NCBI GenBank assembly: GCA_030849075.1
Contig: JASAOO010003405.1
Location: 1-55,547, forward strand
Length of the DNA stretch: 55,547 nt
Direction: 5' to 3'
Source of the DNA: Zelonia costaricensis
Taxonomy: Eukaryota > Euglenozoa > Kinetoplastea > Trypanosomatida > Trypanosomatidae
Of this stretch, positions 28,867 to 40,300 are shown in pieces. The position numbers and the translations under genes are program-made. Positions within the stretch are counted from its first letter, which is position 1, and each line of letters opens with the position of its first letter. The notes under the pieces were generated by a model. The model worked only from the letters and a program-made list of their open reading frames with translations. It was not told the DNA's origin and did not search any database.

Positions 28867-30651
28867 ATGGCGCAGCCACCGCCTCTGTCGACCATCCTGC
28901 GTCACCCGCTGGCCTCCAAGCGGTGTATGATGGTGTTCGAGCAGAACGGCGAGGAGACGATGGAGTTGTTCGAGCTGCTGTCGCGCTATGAGGGGGTCGG
29001 CCCGATTGGCCAAGGCACGTACGGGTTCGTCTGCTCCGCCCGCGACAACGACCTCGTGGAGCCCTTCCAGGTCGAGCCGCCCGAGGAGTACGAGGACCCG
29101 GCGCTGACGCCCGAGGAGCGGGAGGAGATCTACGACGCCTACACCCTCGTCGCGGTGAAGAAGCTGCGGCAGCTGTTCGAGAACAACCAGCCCCGCATGT
29201 GGCTCTGCGCGACGCGCGAGATACAGCTCATGATGGCCTTCCAGCACGACAACGTCATGTCCGCAACGGACTTCTTCATCCCGCTCGGTGGCGTGGACAT
29301 GATGACGTACGACTCCATCTTGAACCTGCAGCACAGCTTCGACAGCGTGTACGTGGTGATGAAGAAGATGGACTACACTCTGCGCGAGGTGCTCGACTCC
29401 ACTGCCGTGACGGTGGCCGACCTGGCCCCTGGGTATGAGGCGTGGTGGCGTCGCATGCGGGCGTTGGTAGGCAACGCCCGCATCGACGGCACGGGCTTGG
29501 AGACGGCCGGTAACCCCCCCTCCATGACGGCGTCGCGCGTGCGGCTTCGCGCTGACGCGTCCGCGGCTGACCCGTTGTGCACACCAGAGGCGGCGTGGGC
29601 TGCAGCCGGGGGCGGGGCCCCGCTCAGCAAGGACGTGTCGGCTGAGGCGTCGCGCGGCGGTTGGGACGACGCGGAAGCCACCGCAGGAGCTGCAGCGGCA
29701 TCGGCTACAGGGGACGGCGAGGGCTCCAGCACCGGGGGCGACACGCCGGTGGTCTGCCCCATCTCCAAGGTCGGCCTGCACGCCCTCACGAGTGACTACC
29801 GCAAGTTCATACTGTACCAGATCTTCCGCGGGGTTGGCTATTTGCACCTCTGCCCCGTCATGCACCGCGACCTGAAGCCGGAGAACATCATGCTGGACCG
29901 CAGCTACGGCACCCGCATCACGGACTTTGGGCAGGGCCGAGACGTGGGCGTGAACGCGACGACCGACTACGTGCAGACTGTGCTGGACAACTGCACCCAG
30001 TGGTACGCGGCGCCCGAGACGCTGACGGTCGCCATCAACAGCCCCATGGGCTTCATCGACCACGACAGCTTCCACGGCGTTGATGTGTGGTCGATCGGCT
30101 GCATTGCCGCCGAGATGCTGGTGGGGCGGCCCATCTTTTACACCACGTCGATGGGCGGCAAGAGTCAGCTGCTCAGCATCTTCCGGCTGCTCGGCCAGCC
30201 ATCAGAGGGCGCCATCGAGTCGATTGCCGACTATCGTGACAAGGAGACCAAGGAGTTCTTCATCAACTCGATCAAGAAGATGGTCAAGTCCGCGCCCATG
30301 GTGTCCCGCCCGCCCGGGATGTCGCTGGAGGAGGTGCTGCGGAGTCCGTACGGCGACGAGGACGAGGATGAAGTGCGGCTCATCATGGCGTGCCTCCGCT
30401 GGGACCCCCGCGAGCGCATCACCATCCAGGCCGCGCTGCAAAGCTCGTACTTCACCAAGGACGGCTACGCCCCCGTGATTGACCCGGACGACACGGCAAA
30501 GCGGGTGCCCTCCGTGCGCCCCGAGGACATCTCAGAGCCGGTGAGTGGGCGCGCGTTCCTGTGGAACCTCTTCCTGCAGCGCCACCCCGAGGTGAAGGAG
30601 CTGTGGAATTCGCTCGTGGCCAAGCACGAGGAAGAAGGAATCCCGGCATAG
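28867..30651 (+). CDS. MAP kinase-type Ser/Thr protein kinase with TDY motif
   Basis: This 594-aa protein is a complete CMGC-group kinase. The Gly-rich loop is GPIGQGTYGFV (G45-V55), the ATP lysine is in VAVKK (K98), and the helix-C glutamate is E118 in TREIQLM. HRDLKPEN places the catalytic Asp at D335, and DFG is D353-G355. The activation motif is T366-D367-Y368, the TDY form common in trypanosomatid MAP kinases. DVWSIGCIAAEML and the MAPK-type insert (LLSIFRLLGQPSEG) follow. Two things are unusual. A low-complexity insertion of about 125 residues (178-305) sits before helix E. The P+1 segment reads TQWYAAPE (377-384) instead of TRWYRAPE, so the CMGC arginine is replaced by Ala381. All core catalytic residues are present, so activity is expected. 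Which numbered MPK this corresponds to is not determined. Confidence 0.93.
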   Translation: MAQPPPLSTILRHPLASKRCMMVFEQNGEETMELFELLSRYEGVGPIGQGTYGFVCSARDNDLVEPFQVEPPEEYEDPALTPEEREEIYDAYTLVAVKKLRQLFENNQPRMWLCATREIQLMMAFQHDNVMSATDFFIPLGGVDMMTYDSILNLQHSFDSVYVVMKKMDYTLREVLDSTAVTVADLAPGYEAWWRRMRALVGNARIDGTGLETAGNPPSMTASRVRLRADASAADPLCTPEAAWAAAGGGAPLSKDVSAEASRGGWDDAEATAGAAAASATGDGEGSSTGGDTPVVCPISKVGLHALTSDYRKFILYQIFRGVGYLHLCPVMHRDLKPENIMLDRSYGTRITDFGQGRDVGVNATTDYVQTVLDNCTQWYAAPETLTVAINSPMGFIDHDSFHGVDVWSIGCIAAEMLVGRPIFYTTSMGGKSQLLSIFRLLGQPSEGAIESIADYRDKETKEFFINSIKKMVKSAPMVSRPPGMSLEEVLRSPYGDEDEDEVRLIMACLRWDPRERITIQAALQSSYFTKDGYAPVIDPDDTAKRVPSVRPEDISEPVSGRAFLWNLFLQRHPEVKELWNSLVAKHEEEGIPA

Positions 30652-30845
30652 CCGTGCGGTGCGGCCCGTCTGCCCGTCCTCGACGCAGGAGGACCCCCAA
30701 GGTGCGGAGGCGGGCGACGAGGAGCGACGAACCGTGTGTGTGTGTGTGTGTGCGTGTGAGCGCGTGATGCGAGAGTTGGACACGCGGGAGCTCGCGTGGA
30801 CGTGCGCGTGGCAACGTGTCCGTGTGTATGTGTAGCTGAGAGGGA

Positions 30846-30878
30846 GGTGGTAGTGGTGGTGGTGGTGGTGGTGGTGGT

Positions 30879-30926
<48 letters not shown>
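30846..30926 (+). repeat. (GGT)n-(TG)n composite microsatellite
   Basis: About twelve GGT units run directly into a TG tract of about 46 bases, in the likely 3' UTR of the kinase gene. Confidence 0.9.
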
Positions 30927-30928
<2 letters not shown>

Positions 30929-31432
30929 TGAGTGCTGGCTTTGCACGGATGTCACAATCCCAAACGCACATCCACAAGCTCGCCGCTCCGCAAGCCGACG
31001 GCTTCCCCTTCCCCCCACTCACCCCCTTCCCTCGCCCCAAAACTGAGATGAGAAAGCATGCGATCAGGGCCTGCCTGCACACGCAGGTGGGGGGACGGGG
31101 GGGTGGTGAGGGCCACACGAGGCGCCCCCTCCCTCCCCCCACCAGCTGCTTCTCCCCCCCCCCACGCTTCCCAGCCCTCTCCGCCGCGTTCTGATCACCG
31201 CCACGGCTGTGTATGTGTGTGTGTGTGGGTGTGTCAACGCGTCCCCTCTTCTATCGCCTTGGTCGTCGAAGGTGCGAAGCAGGTCAGCTGCGTGTACACG
31301 TGGGGTGGCGGAGAGTGAATAAAGGGGGGGGAGACGCACAGACAATGCGTGCACGTATGCACAGCGGGCGCACAGAATGCTGGTATGGCTGGTGACCCCC
31401 GCTCCCGCCCCTCCTCTGCTGCTCTGAGTACT

Positions 31433-31522
31433 TCCCATTCTCCTCTTTACAACTTTCGCGGCTTTGTGGTTTCTCATCCACACACACATCAACACGCGCA
31501 TTCTCACTGTGTTTCACCGTAG
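31433..31522 (+). promoter_or_regulatory. Candidate spliced-leader acceptor for the phosphatase gene
   Basis: A pyrimidine tract at 31433-31448 and further T-rich sequence precede AG at 31521-31522, leaving a 10-nt 5' UTR before the ATG at 31533. The closeness is unusual but possible. Confidence 0.4.
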
Positions 31523-31532
31523 CCGTATCGCC

Positions 31533-33140
31533 ATGTTCCGCCAGGATGCGCTGTCCAACACGACCCCGGCCGTCACGCGCTTCATCGAGGGTCTCACGCT
31601 GCCCGCAGACGCGGTGTCCGCCACATGCAGCAGCAGCAGCGGCGGCGCTGCGTCGTCTCCGCACGCGACCGGGCACGTGCTACTGACAAGTCTCATGTGC
31701 GTATCCCGACTGGCACGCCGCCGGCAGCTGCTTCTGCACACGGAGCCGTCAGCCGGCGACGCATCGACTGCTCTCCCGCCCTCCACCGCGGGCGCCAACC
31801 TGAGCAGAACGGTGCTAGTGCGCCTCGTGCTGAGTCTGCTGGGGCAGACGATGATGGAGGTCACCACAGCGAACCCTTCCAGCGCCGCGGCGGGGACGCA
31901 GGAAGCCGCTACCGGTGGCGCCACGCTACCGTGGTGGCCACAAGGCGAACCGACGGCGACGGAGGAGCGTGACCTGGATGTCGTGTACGCGGTGCGATGC
32001 GTCGACAGCGACGCCGCGGAGCTCCGGTCCACCACTGCCACGACACCGACCACAGCGACGGCAGAGGTTCTCGAGTCGGCGTGTGCCCCCGGTGCCCCAG
32101 CCGTTCGCCGCCTTGCGCTGCGCTCCCGGCCTGTCCCGGTCTTCGCGGCGGAGCTGGTCGAGGAGCTTGCGGAGGACGCGCAGCGTTGTGCGGATGTGGT
32201 GATGACCGACTCGGACAGCGACGACGACGACGCTGCCGAAGCGGCGGCGGCCCGAGCGGTGGCCGCGGCCTCGGTCGTGGAGCGTGCGCGCGCTGTGGCG
32301 GATGCTTGTTTTCGTGAGCACGAGGCGCGCTGCCTGCAGCAGCTGGCCGCCGTGGTCGACGCGCTTCTCCAGGCGCCCTCAGCGGCGTCGCACCCTACTG
32401 GCGCCCACTCAGCACGCGTGCACGAGACGTTGGCGGAGTTGACGTCGTGTGCCCCCGCCGAGCGGGCCGCCGCCGCCGCATGGCCGGAGTGGGTCGTTGA
32501 GATTCCCATCTACGGCGTCGCTCTCCGCGTCGAGGACTCGCAGGCCACGCGGCTCGCGCGGGTGCGTCGGCTCACCACCCCGCTCCTCCTCGCCGCGACC
32601 AGCAGCAGCAGCAGCAGCAACAGTCCCGCAGCAGCCCCTCTAAGCGCTGTCACGCACGTGCTGGCGCTCCTGCACTCCTGGTGCCCGGCGGAGAGGCACG
32701 GCGGCAGCGCGTTGGTGGCGACGCCGACGCGGGTGCAGCTGACGGCTTTACGAGACCTTATCGAACACTACCGCGTCGCCTGGGAGGGGAAGGATGGCGT
32801 AGGCGTGGTGGCTGCGGCGTCACCATGCAGCTCTGCCACTCTCACACTCTCCCCGTGGGTGTCTGCGGCGCCGGCGTGTGTGGTGCACTGCCAGTTAGGG
32901 GTCTCCCGCAGCCCCAGCGTGGTCATGCTGTATTACATGGACCTCTTCGCGACCCCGCTGCGACGCGCAGTCGCCGCCGCCGCCGCTGCAGGCAACGAGG
33001 ATGGCGACGCCGCGGCTCTGCGCGTCTTTCACAGTCTTCTGGGCGCCCTTGTCCAGGCACGGCGTCGCGTGCGTCCGAATGTGTGCTTTGCGGTGCAGCT
33101 GCTGGCGCTGTGGCGGCAAGACTGCGGCGCTGCGGGGTAG
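31533..33140 (+). CDS. Dual-specificity phosphatase-like protein
   Basis: The 535-aa protein carries the Cys-phosphatase signature near its C-terminus: VVHCQLGVSRSPSVVMLYYM, with catalytic C453 and phosphate-binding R459. The Ser after the Gly and the following SRSPS are typical of dual-specificity phosphatases, which act on phospho-Ser/Thr and phospho-Tyr. About 125 residues upstream, WVVEIPIYGVALRVED resembles the strand and loop that carry the general acid Asp, and HVLLTSLMCVSRLARRRQL near residue 50 resembles the first strand and helix of the fold. Long Ala/Ser-rich and acidic insertions (for example SDSDDDDAAEAAAAR) split the domain, making it far longer than the usual 150-residue core. 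The exact general acid is uncertain. It lies next to a MAP kinase gene, but adjacency in these genomes is weak evidence of a functional link. Confidence 0.75.
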   Translation: MFRQDALSNTTPAVTRFIEGLTLPADAVSATCSSSSGGAASSPHATGHVLLTSLMCVSRLARRRQLLLHTEPSAGDASTALPPSTAGANLSRTVLVRLVLSLLGQTMMEVTTANPSSAAAGTQEAATGGATLPWWPQGEPTATEERDLDVVYAVRCVDSDAAELRSTTATTPTTATAEVLESACAPGAPAVRRLALRSRPVPVFAAELVEELAEDAQRCADVVMTDSDSDDDDAAEAAAARAVAAASVVERARAVADACFREHEARCLQQLAAVVDALLQAPSAASHPTGAHSARVHETLAELTSCAPAERAAAAAWPEWVVEIPIYGVALRVEDSQATRLARVRRLTTPLLLAATSSSSSSNSPAAAPLSAVTHVLALLHSWCPAERHGGSALVATPTRVQLTALRDLIEHYRVAWEGKDGVGVVAAASPCSSATLTLSPWVSAAPACVVHCQLGVSRSPSVVMLYYMDLFATPLRRAVAAAAAAGNEDGDAAALRVFHSLLGALVQARRRVRPNVCFAVQLLALWRQDCGAAG

Positions 33141-33490
33141 TCAGCGCGAACTGGCCTGCCCCCCCCCCCGCCTGGGAGGCCTCGACTACATCACGCAGTC
33201 CTCCTCTGCCGATCTTCTCCTCTTTGTTTCCTTTCCACCTGCCTTCTGTTGTGGGACGAGGGTGCGCGACGAGCGCCGACGGCGGCCGCGCACAGTGCGA
33301 GGATTCAAGGTGAGGGGAGAAGGGGGGGGTCGTCTGCAGGACGCGGAACGCATGCTCGTTGTGGAACAAGCACGTCCATTCGTGGAGCTGCTACGCGTGC
33401 GTGTGCGCGAACACAAAAAAAAAAACCGAAATAATGAACATCAACACGCCGGCTCCATTCCATCAAGAACGGCAAATCGGCCCACACAAG

Positions 33491-33513
33491 GTGTGTGTGT
33501 GTGTGTGTGTGTG
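33491..33513 (+). repeat. (TG)n microsatellite
   Basis: A pure TG run about 350 bases after the phosphatase stop codon. Confidence 0.85.
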
Positions 33514-34261
33514 ATGCACGCCGCGACGGTCCCCCTCTGTCCCCTCGCACCTCTACTGCCTGACAACTCCTGTTCACCTCGGCTGTCGCGGCTCTGCCCC
33601 TCCCCCCTTACGCACACGCACACGCACCTGGCACCCACCGCCTCCCCCCCCCCTCACACGCGTTTGACTTTCGAGTTTACATTGGCCGGCACGTGCCGCA
33701 GCTTTCCTGACTGCGCTGTCGTCGCAGTCCTCGCAGCACTTGATAGGCGTAAAAGCAAGAACCGAACGGGAGCGGTTGAGGTGCAGGAGAGGCGTCAGGG
33801 CCCATAAAAGAAGCAGGAACGCATCGACGCGACGTGGCTTGACTCACTTTCTCGCTCGCCATCGCGCGGCATCTCCTTCCCCTTCCACAGCCACACCCAC
33901 ACGAGCATCGGCCGCACTTCTCCACCCCACACGTCTATCCTACGCGCAAGCAATCGTAGTGCGGCTGCCCCATCAGCCAACCCCCCCCCCTCTTCTGTCG
34001 CTTATTGCCGCGTCGGCGACTTGCTCTCTCTCTCTACTTCTTACTTGCTTACTGTCAAGTGTGTGGATCTGCGGAGTTGTGCTTGCGTGTGTGTGTGTGT
34101 GTTGCACCCGTTCTGCGAAGTGGACCACGTCCTGCGCGCAGCACTGCTTCCTCTCCCCACTGCTTGAGCGCGCCTCCCTCCCTCCTCCCCCCCCGGACTC
34201 TCACCCATAGCGTACAGCTCAACCAGCTGTGTGCGTGTAGTGTGTGTGTGTTGTGTTGTGT

Positions 34262-34283
34262 CCTCTGTCTGCTTCCTCCCCAG
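34262..34283 (+). promoter_or_regulatory. Candidate spliced-leader acceptor for the C2CD5 gene
   Basis: CCTCTGTCTGCTTCCTCCCC is followed by AG at 34282-34283. This gives an 86-nt 5' UTR before the ATG at 34369, with no earlier ATG. Confidence 0.55.
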
Positions 34284-34368
34284 CCGGTCGTGGCATTTCG
34301 GGGGCCGCTTCGATTCTGCACGGCTGTTGTCGTCGTCTCTCGCACCTCCCACCCTCGGCTCTCTGCTC

Positions 34369-37300
34369 ATGGCCACGCTCAAGGTCACCGTGCATGAGGC
34401 GCGCGACCTCCCCATCATGGACCGGGCCACCGGCCTCGCCGACCCGTACGTGATGGTGAAGCTCGACGACATGGAGCATGCGACCGAGATCGCGCGGCAC
34501 ACGCGCAACCCCGTCTGGGAGCACGTTGTCCGCTTCGACACAGCCGACCTCCTCGTGCTGCAGGAGGACCCGCTTGAGATCCGCGTCTACGACCACGACA
34601 TCATCAGCCGCGACGACATCATCGGCATGGTGCTGATCGACTGCAACAGCATCATCTACCGCGCGAACCCGGTTGTCAGCGGGTGGTTCCCGCTGCTCGA
34701 CTCCAACGCAGGCCTGCACGGCGACATCCGGCTCACCATACGCATCAAGTTCCACGCCGCAGAGAACCCGCTGGCGCCGGCGCTGCCGGAGCGCTACGTG
34801 CGTCGGCTTGACCCGCGCGCGGTGGAGCGCGGCAGCGCGGCGGGCAACAAGGCTCCCGGCGGCGGTGCGGCCAACGAGGGGGGCAGCGGCCTCGGCCTCT
34901 CCCTTTCGGCCCCAAGCGCCTCGCACGGCGTGGGTGCGTTCGGCAGCTCCGTGCTCGTGCCCCCGACCGGCGGCAGCAGCAGCGGTGGTGGCGGCGGGGA
35001 CACGCCCTGCCCCCGTGGCGCCCACCACCAGGATTCGGGCAATGCCGTCGGCAACAGCGGCAGCGGCAACCTGAACAACACAAGCGCTACCCTGTCGGGT
35101 ACGGCTGCGGCGCCTACCACCGGCGGTGGGGGACATCGTGAGAAGCACCGCCGCTCCTCGTCGCGCCAGCCTCAGCAGCAGCAGCAGCAGCAGCCTTCAC
35201 CAAAGCACCAGCATCAGCACTACCATCGTCGTAGCACGTCGTCGCGTCCGCAGCCGGCCACCCCGCACTCCGCCCTGTCGCCCGGCCAGGTGCCGCCCTT
35301 TGGCGCCGCCGCCTTCACTGCCACCGGCTACGAGGCGTTCGCCACATTCCCCTCACTGCCCATCCACGGCCCCAGCATCAACCTCGCGGGCAGCATCAAC
35401 CCGAACCTGAACAACAACAGTAGCACCAGCGTCAACATGACGAGCGCCGCCGCCGCGGCGAGCCTCCTCATGAACTCGAGCGCCAACTTCAATCGGTACG
35501 ACCCGTCGATGCTGTTCGGCACCCCACCCGCCGCCATTGCCGCGGCGGCGGCGGCAGCGGCAGCAGCGGTGGCCGCGTCCTCGTCGGCGGACATGAGCAG
35601 CCCCGGCAACCTCGCAGCGGCGTCGTCGTCGCCGCTGCTACCCCCGCCCGCCCTACTGCCGTACCTGGTGGAGCAGGACCTCGATCCACTTCAGGCCGGC
35701 CGCGTCGACCACCCCACCCTCGCCGCCGAAGAGGAGGGCGTGTTTGTCTTCAGTGTCTGGCGCCTTGACCCGGCGGTCTTCCGTGTCGAGTCGACGCACA
35801 GCATGATGGAGGAGCTCATCGTGAAGGCCGACCCCGAGCACGTGCGCTTCACAAACCTGCGCAGTAGCCGCAGCATCAGCGAGGCGCGCGTCGTGCAGCT
35901 CTTCAAGCTGAGCGGCAAGGTGCGTCGGCAGCTGGCGCGCAAGGTGGTGGAGCTGCAGTGCAATGCGGTGCTCGGCTACGTCGAGGAGTTCGACATGGAG
36001 CCGAACGGCATCATCGTCCGCGCGTACGGGACGCCGTGCGTCGTGTCGCAGGTGAAGTACGTCGATGAGCGGGCCATGGTGGCGCTGCTGCGTGAGAAGT
36101 CGCGGTATCTGCACGCCAACCTGCTCGCCGCCTGCCCGCCGGACTTCTCGTCTCCCGCTGTGTTGGCAGCACAACCGCAACAGCAGCAGCAGCAGCAGCT
36201 CGTTCCACCCAGCGTCAGCCCCGTGCTGAGCGGCAACGGCGCGAGCGGGCTGGGCAGCAGCCTGACCACGGCGGCCCCGCTGTACCTCGGTGTCTCCATC
36301 CCTGGTGCGGCGGCGGCGGCGACCACCTCGTCCACCCCCGACACCCCCTTCGCCAACCGCCGCTCCGGCGGCCCGGCAGCATTGGGCAACACGATGCCGC
36401 CGCAGCCGCCCCTTTCCCCGACGCACCACGCCGCGGGCCTCTTCGGCACATCGGCATCGAGTCTGTTCGCCTTGTCTGCGCGGGAGGCAAGCGAGTTGCT
36501 GCCTCCCCCCATAGCCGCCCTCAACCTCCGCGGCGGCGACGCACACGCGCAAGAGCCGCAACAGCAGCAGCAGACGCCGCTGAGGACCGTCCCGGGCGCC
36601 GCAGCGACCACCACCACCACCACCGTCTCTGGCTCGAGTACCCCGAGCTCCAGCAAGGACGGTGCCGTCTTGACGGCCATGCAGTCCGCGCAGGCCACGC
36701 CAGACACGCACGCCCGCGCCGCCACCGCCGCCGCCGCGTCAGCGGGGGCAGCGGCGGCGTTGTCGGTGGAGGTGCCGGCGGCCGGTGAGCTGCGTGAGGA
36801 CAACCCGAGCGATGCGGCTGGACCGCTCGTCGCGCTGGAGGGCAGCCTGCGCAGCACGGCTGTCCCCGCCGCCCCGCAGCCCGCGTGGGGCGGCAGCGAC
36901 AACTCCCTCGCAGGCACCATGGCGGCAGGGGCTGCGGCGATGGCCGCCTCCGCCGCGAGCGCGGGCCCCGGCACTCTCAGCGCTGGCAACGCCTCGCTGC
37001 GCTCGACGCCGTCGTTCAACCACAGCTTCCTCGCCCACCCACCCGACGCCGGCACGCTCGTCTCGTCCGAGGCGGGCCCGTACTCGCAACTGGCGCCCAC
37101 GTCGCCGCACGCGCACACGCAGCAGCACACGAGCTCCGCCGACGCCATCCCCCAACCTGGCCCCGTCTCACCCGCGCAGAGCTTCAACCCACTCCCCATC
37201 GCCGGGGCCGCACCACCGCTCCCACCGCCGCAGCACCAGCAGCAGCAGCAGGGGCCTGCAGCCGCGAACGCCGTGGCGCCCGCGGCTGGCGGACCGCCGA

Positions 37301-40300
37301 CGCGCGTCATGATATCCATGCTGACGGTGAAGGACCTGCCAGCCGGCGCCATCCACCACATCGGCGGCTACATCTGCGCCCGCTCGGTGAAGATTGTGTC
37401 CAAGGTGAAGTCGCGGCAGATGATCTCGCAGGAGCGAGACGCGTGGTGGATGGAGCTGCGCGAGGAGCTGCGCGCCAACGCGCGGGCCTTCCACTGCAAT
37501 ACGGTGCTGGGCTACGAGGAGGAGACGCAGTACCACGAGGACGTCGTGCTCCTCTCTCTCTACGGCACGGCGGTGATGCTGGACACGTCCGCGGCGGCGC
37601 TGCGGGCCGGGCCGGAGCTGCTCTTCCGCTGGCAGAAGCAGCGCGTCGCGGCGAAGCGGAACTGCGCGCTGCTGCACTTGTATGAGGGGCCGCGGCGCAA
37701 GGGGGCGCCGGGCGGTGGTGGTGGCGGCGCGGGTGGCGGGAGTGGTGGCGGTGGCGGAGGTGCAGGTGGGGCGGGGATGAACGCGGGGGGCCCAGGGCAG
37801 CAGGGCGGGCTGAGCCTCCTGGGCGGCGAGGTGGGGGACTTCTTCATGCACCACTTGTGCAGCATCTGCCACACCAAGCACGTGCCGGACGTGCTGCTTG
37901 CGGCCTGCACGCTGCCGGTTGAGCTGAGCTGCGAGGCGCCACCGCGACTGGTGCAGGTGGCCGTGTCGAAGCCGAAGCCCAACGTGAAGGGGGTGGACCT
38001 GGCCATGGCCGTGTCGCAGGCGCTGCCTTTCATCGAGTTCGCGCTGCACAAGCAGCTGCTCTTCCACCTGCGGCTGCAGCAGCTCAACGCGTGCTTCTCG
38101 CTGCGTGTCTCTGTCGTTGTGGGTCCCGACGCGATCGTCGGCATGCTGACCGGCTCCGGTTGCCGACTGGCTGGGCTGCCCGTGCCCCGACTGCCCCGCG
38201 TGACGGTGGTGGACGAGCGCATCGCGACGAAGGAGAGTGTGGTGAAGCTGCGCGACGTGATCGCCTCGCGGCGGCGTCGGCGCACGTTCGCGCTTGTGAG
38301 CAGCAGCAGCAGCAGCAGCAGTAGCAGTAGCAGCAGCTCGCGCAGCTCATCCTCTTCGTCCTCCAGCAGTAGCAGCAGCTGCTCCTCGCGTGCCGTCTCT
38401 GCTGCCCCAGCCCAGTCGGTCACGTCCCCCGGGCTAGACGGGTCCGCGAACGGTGCGGCCGGGCTGCGGCCTGACGGATCGGGCGATCGCGTGCAGGTGG
38501 CCGCCGCGCGTGGGAAGAGGTCCAGTGCGGCGCTGACGCTGCCCTCCTCCTCCTCTGCCTCGCGCTCCTCGTCGACGTCGTCGTCCTCCACCAACTCCAG
38601 CGACAGCGCTGCCGCGGCGAAGCGCCGGAGGCGCCGTCACCGCCGGCGGCGACACCGGCAGGAGCGCCGTAAGCAGCAGCAGCGCCGCCGTCAGCGTGGG
38701 CGGCACATGCGCCGCCGCAGCTCCTCGACCGCCTCGGCTGCAGCCGCCGCCCAGCCTGCCCCGAAATCGTCGCCCTCGTCGCGGTTCTCTTCCGCCGACG
38801 CGCTGCCAGCCCAGGGCTCCGGCATCGAGTCCGTGCGCAGCAGCAGTCAGAGCGACCCGCCCAGCGGCGCCGTCGCCACGGTGGTGATGATGGGTGCGTC
38901 CGCGGCGGCGAAGCAGCATCGGCATCGGAGAGAAAAGCGGGGTGTGCCTCTGCTGCATCGCAGCCGCCAGCGCTCCGTGGACGACGCAGCCGCGGCGCAG
39001 GCGGGCGATGCCGGTGCCGATCACCTGCGATCGCCCCGGGCTACCACGACGGTGTCGTCCTCCAAGTGCACCGACTCCCGCGGCTCCTCCGCCGCCGCAT
39101 CGTCGTCGCCATCGCGCACCTCCACGCGCTCCTCCTCCTCCTCGTCGTCGTCGTCGTCGTCGTCGTCGTCCACGCGGCGCAGCAGCAGTCGCAGCTCCTA
39201 CTCGTCCTTCTCGAACGCGTCGTCGCAGTCGTGGGTGCCGACCGAGTCGAGCGAGTCGGACGAAGATGTCTACGCGCCGGCGGACGAGTGGCGCACGACG
39301 AGCGGCGGGGTGCGGGCCAAGGCGCGCGACTACGTGGTGAAGATCGACGACGTGGAGGAAGCCGACATGATGCTCGGCATGGTGGACGCCACCAACTTCG
39401 AGGACGGCGTGCTGCTGACGCTGCCGTACGTTCCAGACAGCGCCAACGCGTTCGACTGGCAGGAGCGCATCGTCCTGGATCGGCGGTACTCCCGCGCCTT
39501 CGCAGCGCCCTCGGCGGGGGGCAGCGGCGGTGCGAGCGGTGGCGGCGGCGGCAGCGGGAGTGCGGGAGCGGGTGCGATGGGAACGTCCACCGGGGCGTCG
39601 CAGAGCGGCGGCGCGGCCTTGGGCGGCGCGGGTGCCACGGCGTCGTCGTACCGCTACCCGAGCCGCGCGGACGCCAGCGGTGGCGACGGCGTCGGGGCGG
39701 GCGGTGGCGCGGGGGGCGGCGCCGGCGTGGCCCTCACGACGCGGCTGCTGAACGAGTACTGCGCAGACGCCAAGCGCGCCTTTGTCCACCGCGCCTGCCG
39801 CATGGCGATGCGCACGGGGCAGCCACTGCGGCTGCGCGTCGTGAACGTGCGGGTTGAGATGATGTTCGTGCCCAACAGCGCCGACCTGCTCCTGCGGCTG
39901 GACGGGTGTGTGATGGTGGCCAGCAGCGACGGGGCACGGCAGCTGCGCCAGCTCGAGGACCGCGCGTTTCGGGTTTGCATGCACCACACGCTCGAGTCCC
40001 TGACGGGGCTGTGGCAGTATCAGCAGTACTGCCAGGCCGCGCCGCTCGCCCTACTCAGCCAGGCGAGTCAAAGCAACAACGGCGGGGCGGGGTCGGGAGC
40101 GGGTCAGCCACCGGCGCCCCCACCACAGCGCGGCCCCGGCGGCGGCGGCGTTGTCAACGCGTCGGGACGGACAACGCCGTACATGACGTGGGGCTCGCAC
40201 ACCCCGGACCTCTCCCCACTGATGGGTGACCCCAGCACAGCGGCGGCGGCGGCGGCGGCAGCCAGCACGCTGACCCCGCTCTCCCCCAACCCCACCTTCT

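Larger units (their letters stand above)
30652..31532. other. Intergenic region with GGT/TG composite repeat
   Basis: No gene is seen. It holds TG runs (30737-30754, 30881-30926, about 31210-31230), a GGT run (30846-30881), G- and C-rich patches, and a pyrimidine tract (31433-31450) before the next gene. Confidence 0.65.
33141..34368. other. Intergenic region with a poly-A run
   Basis: No gene is seen. After the phosphatase stop there is about 270 bases of complex sequence ending in an A-rich stretch (11 A at 33415-33425). A TG run (33491-33513), mixed C/T tracts, and the acceptor region of the C2CD5 gene follow. Confidence 0.6.
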
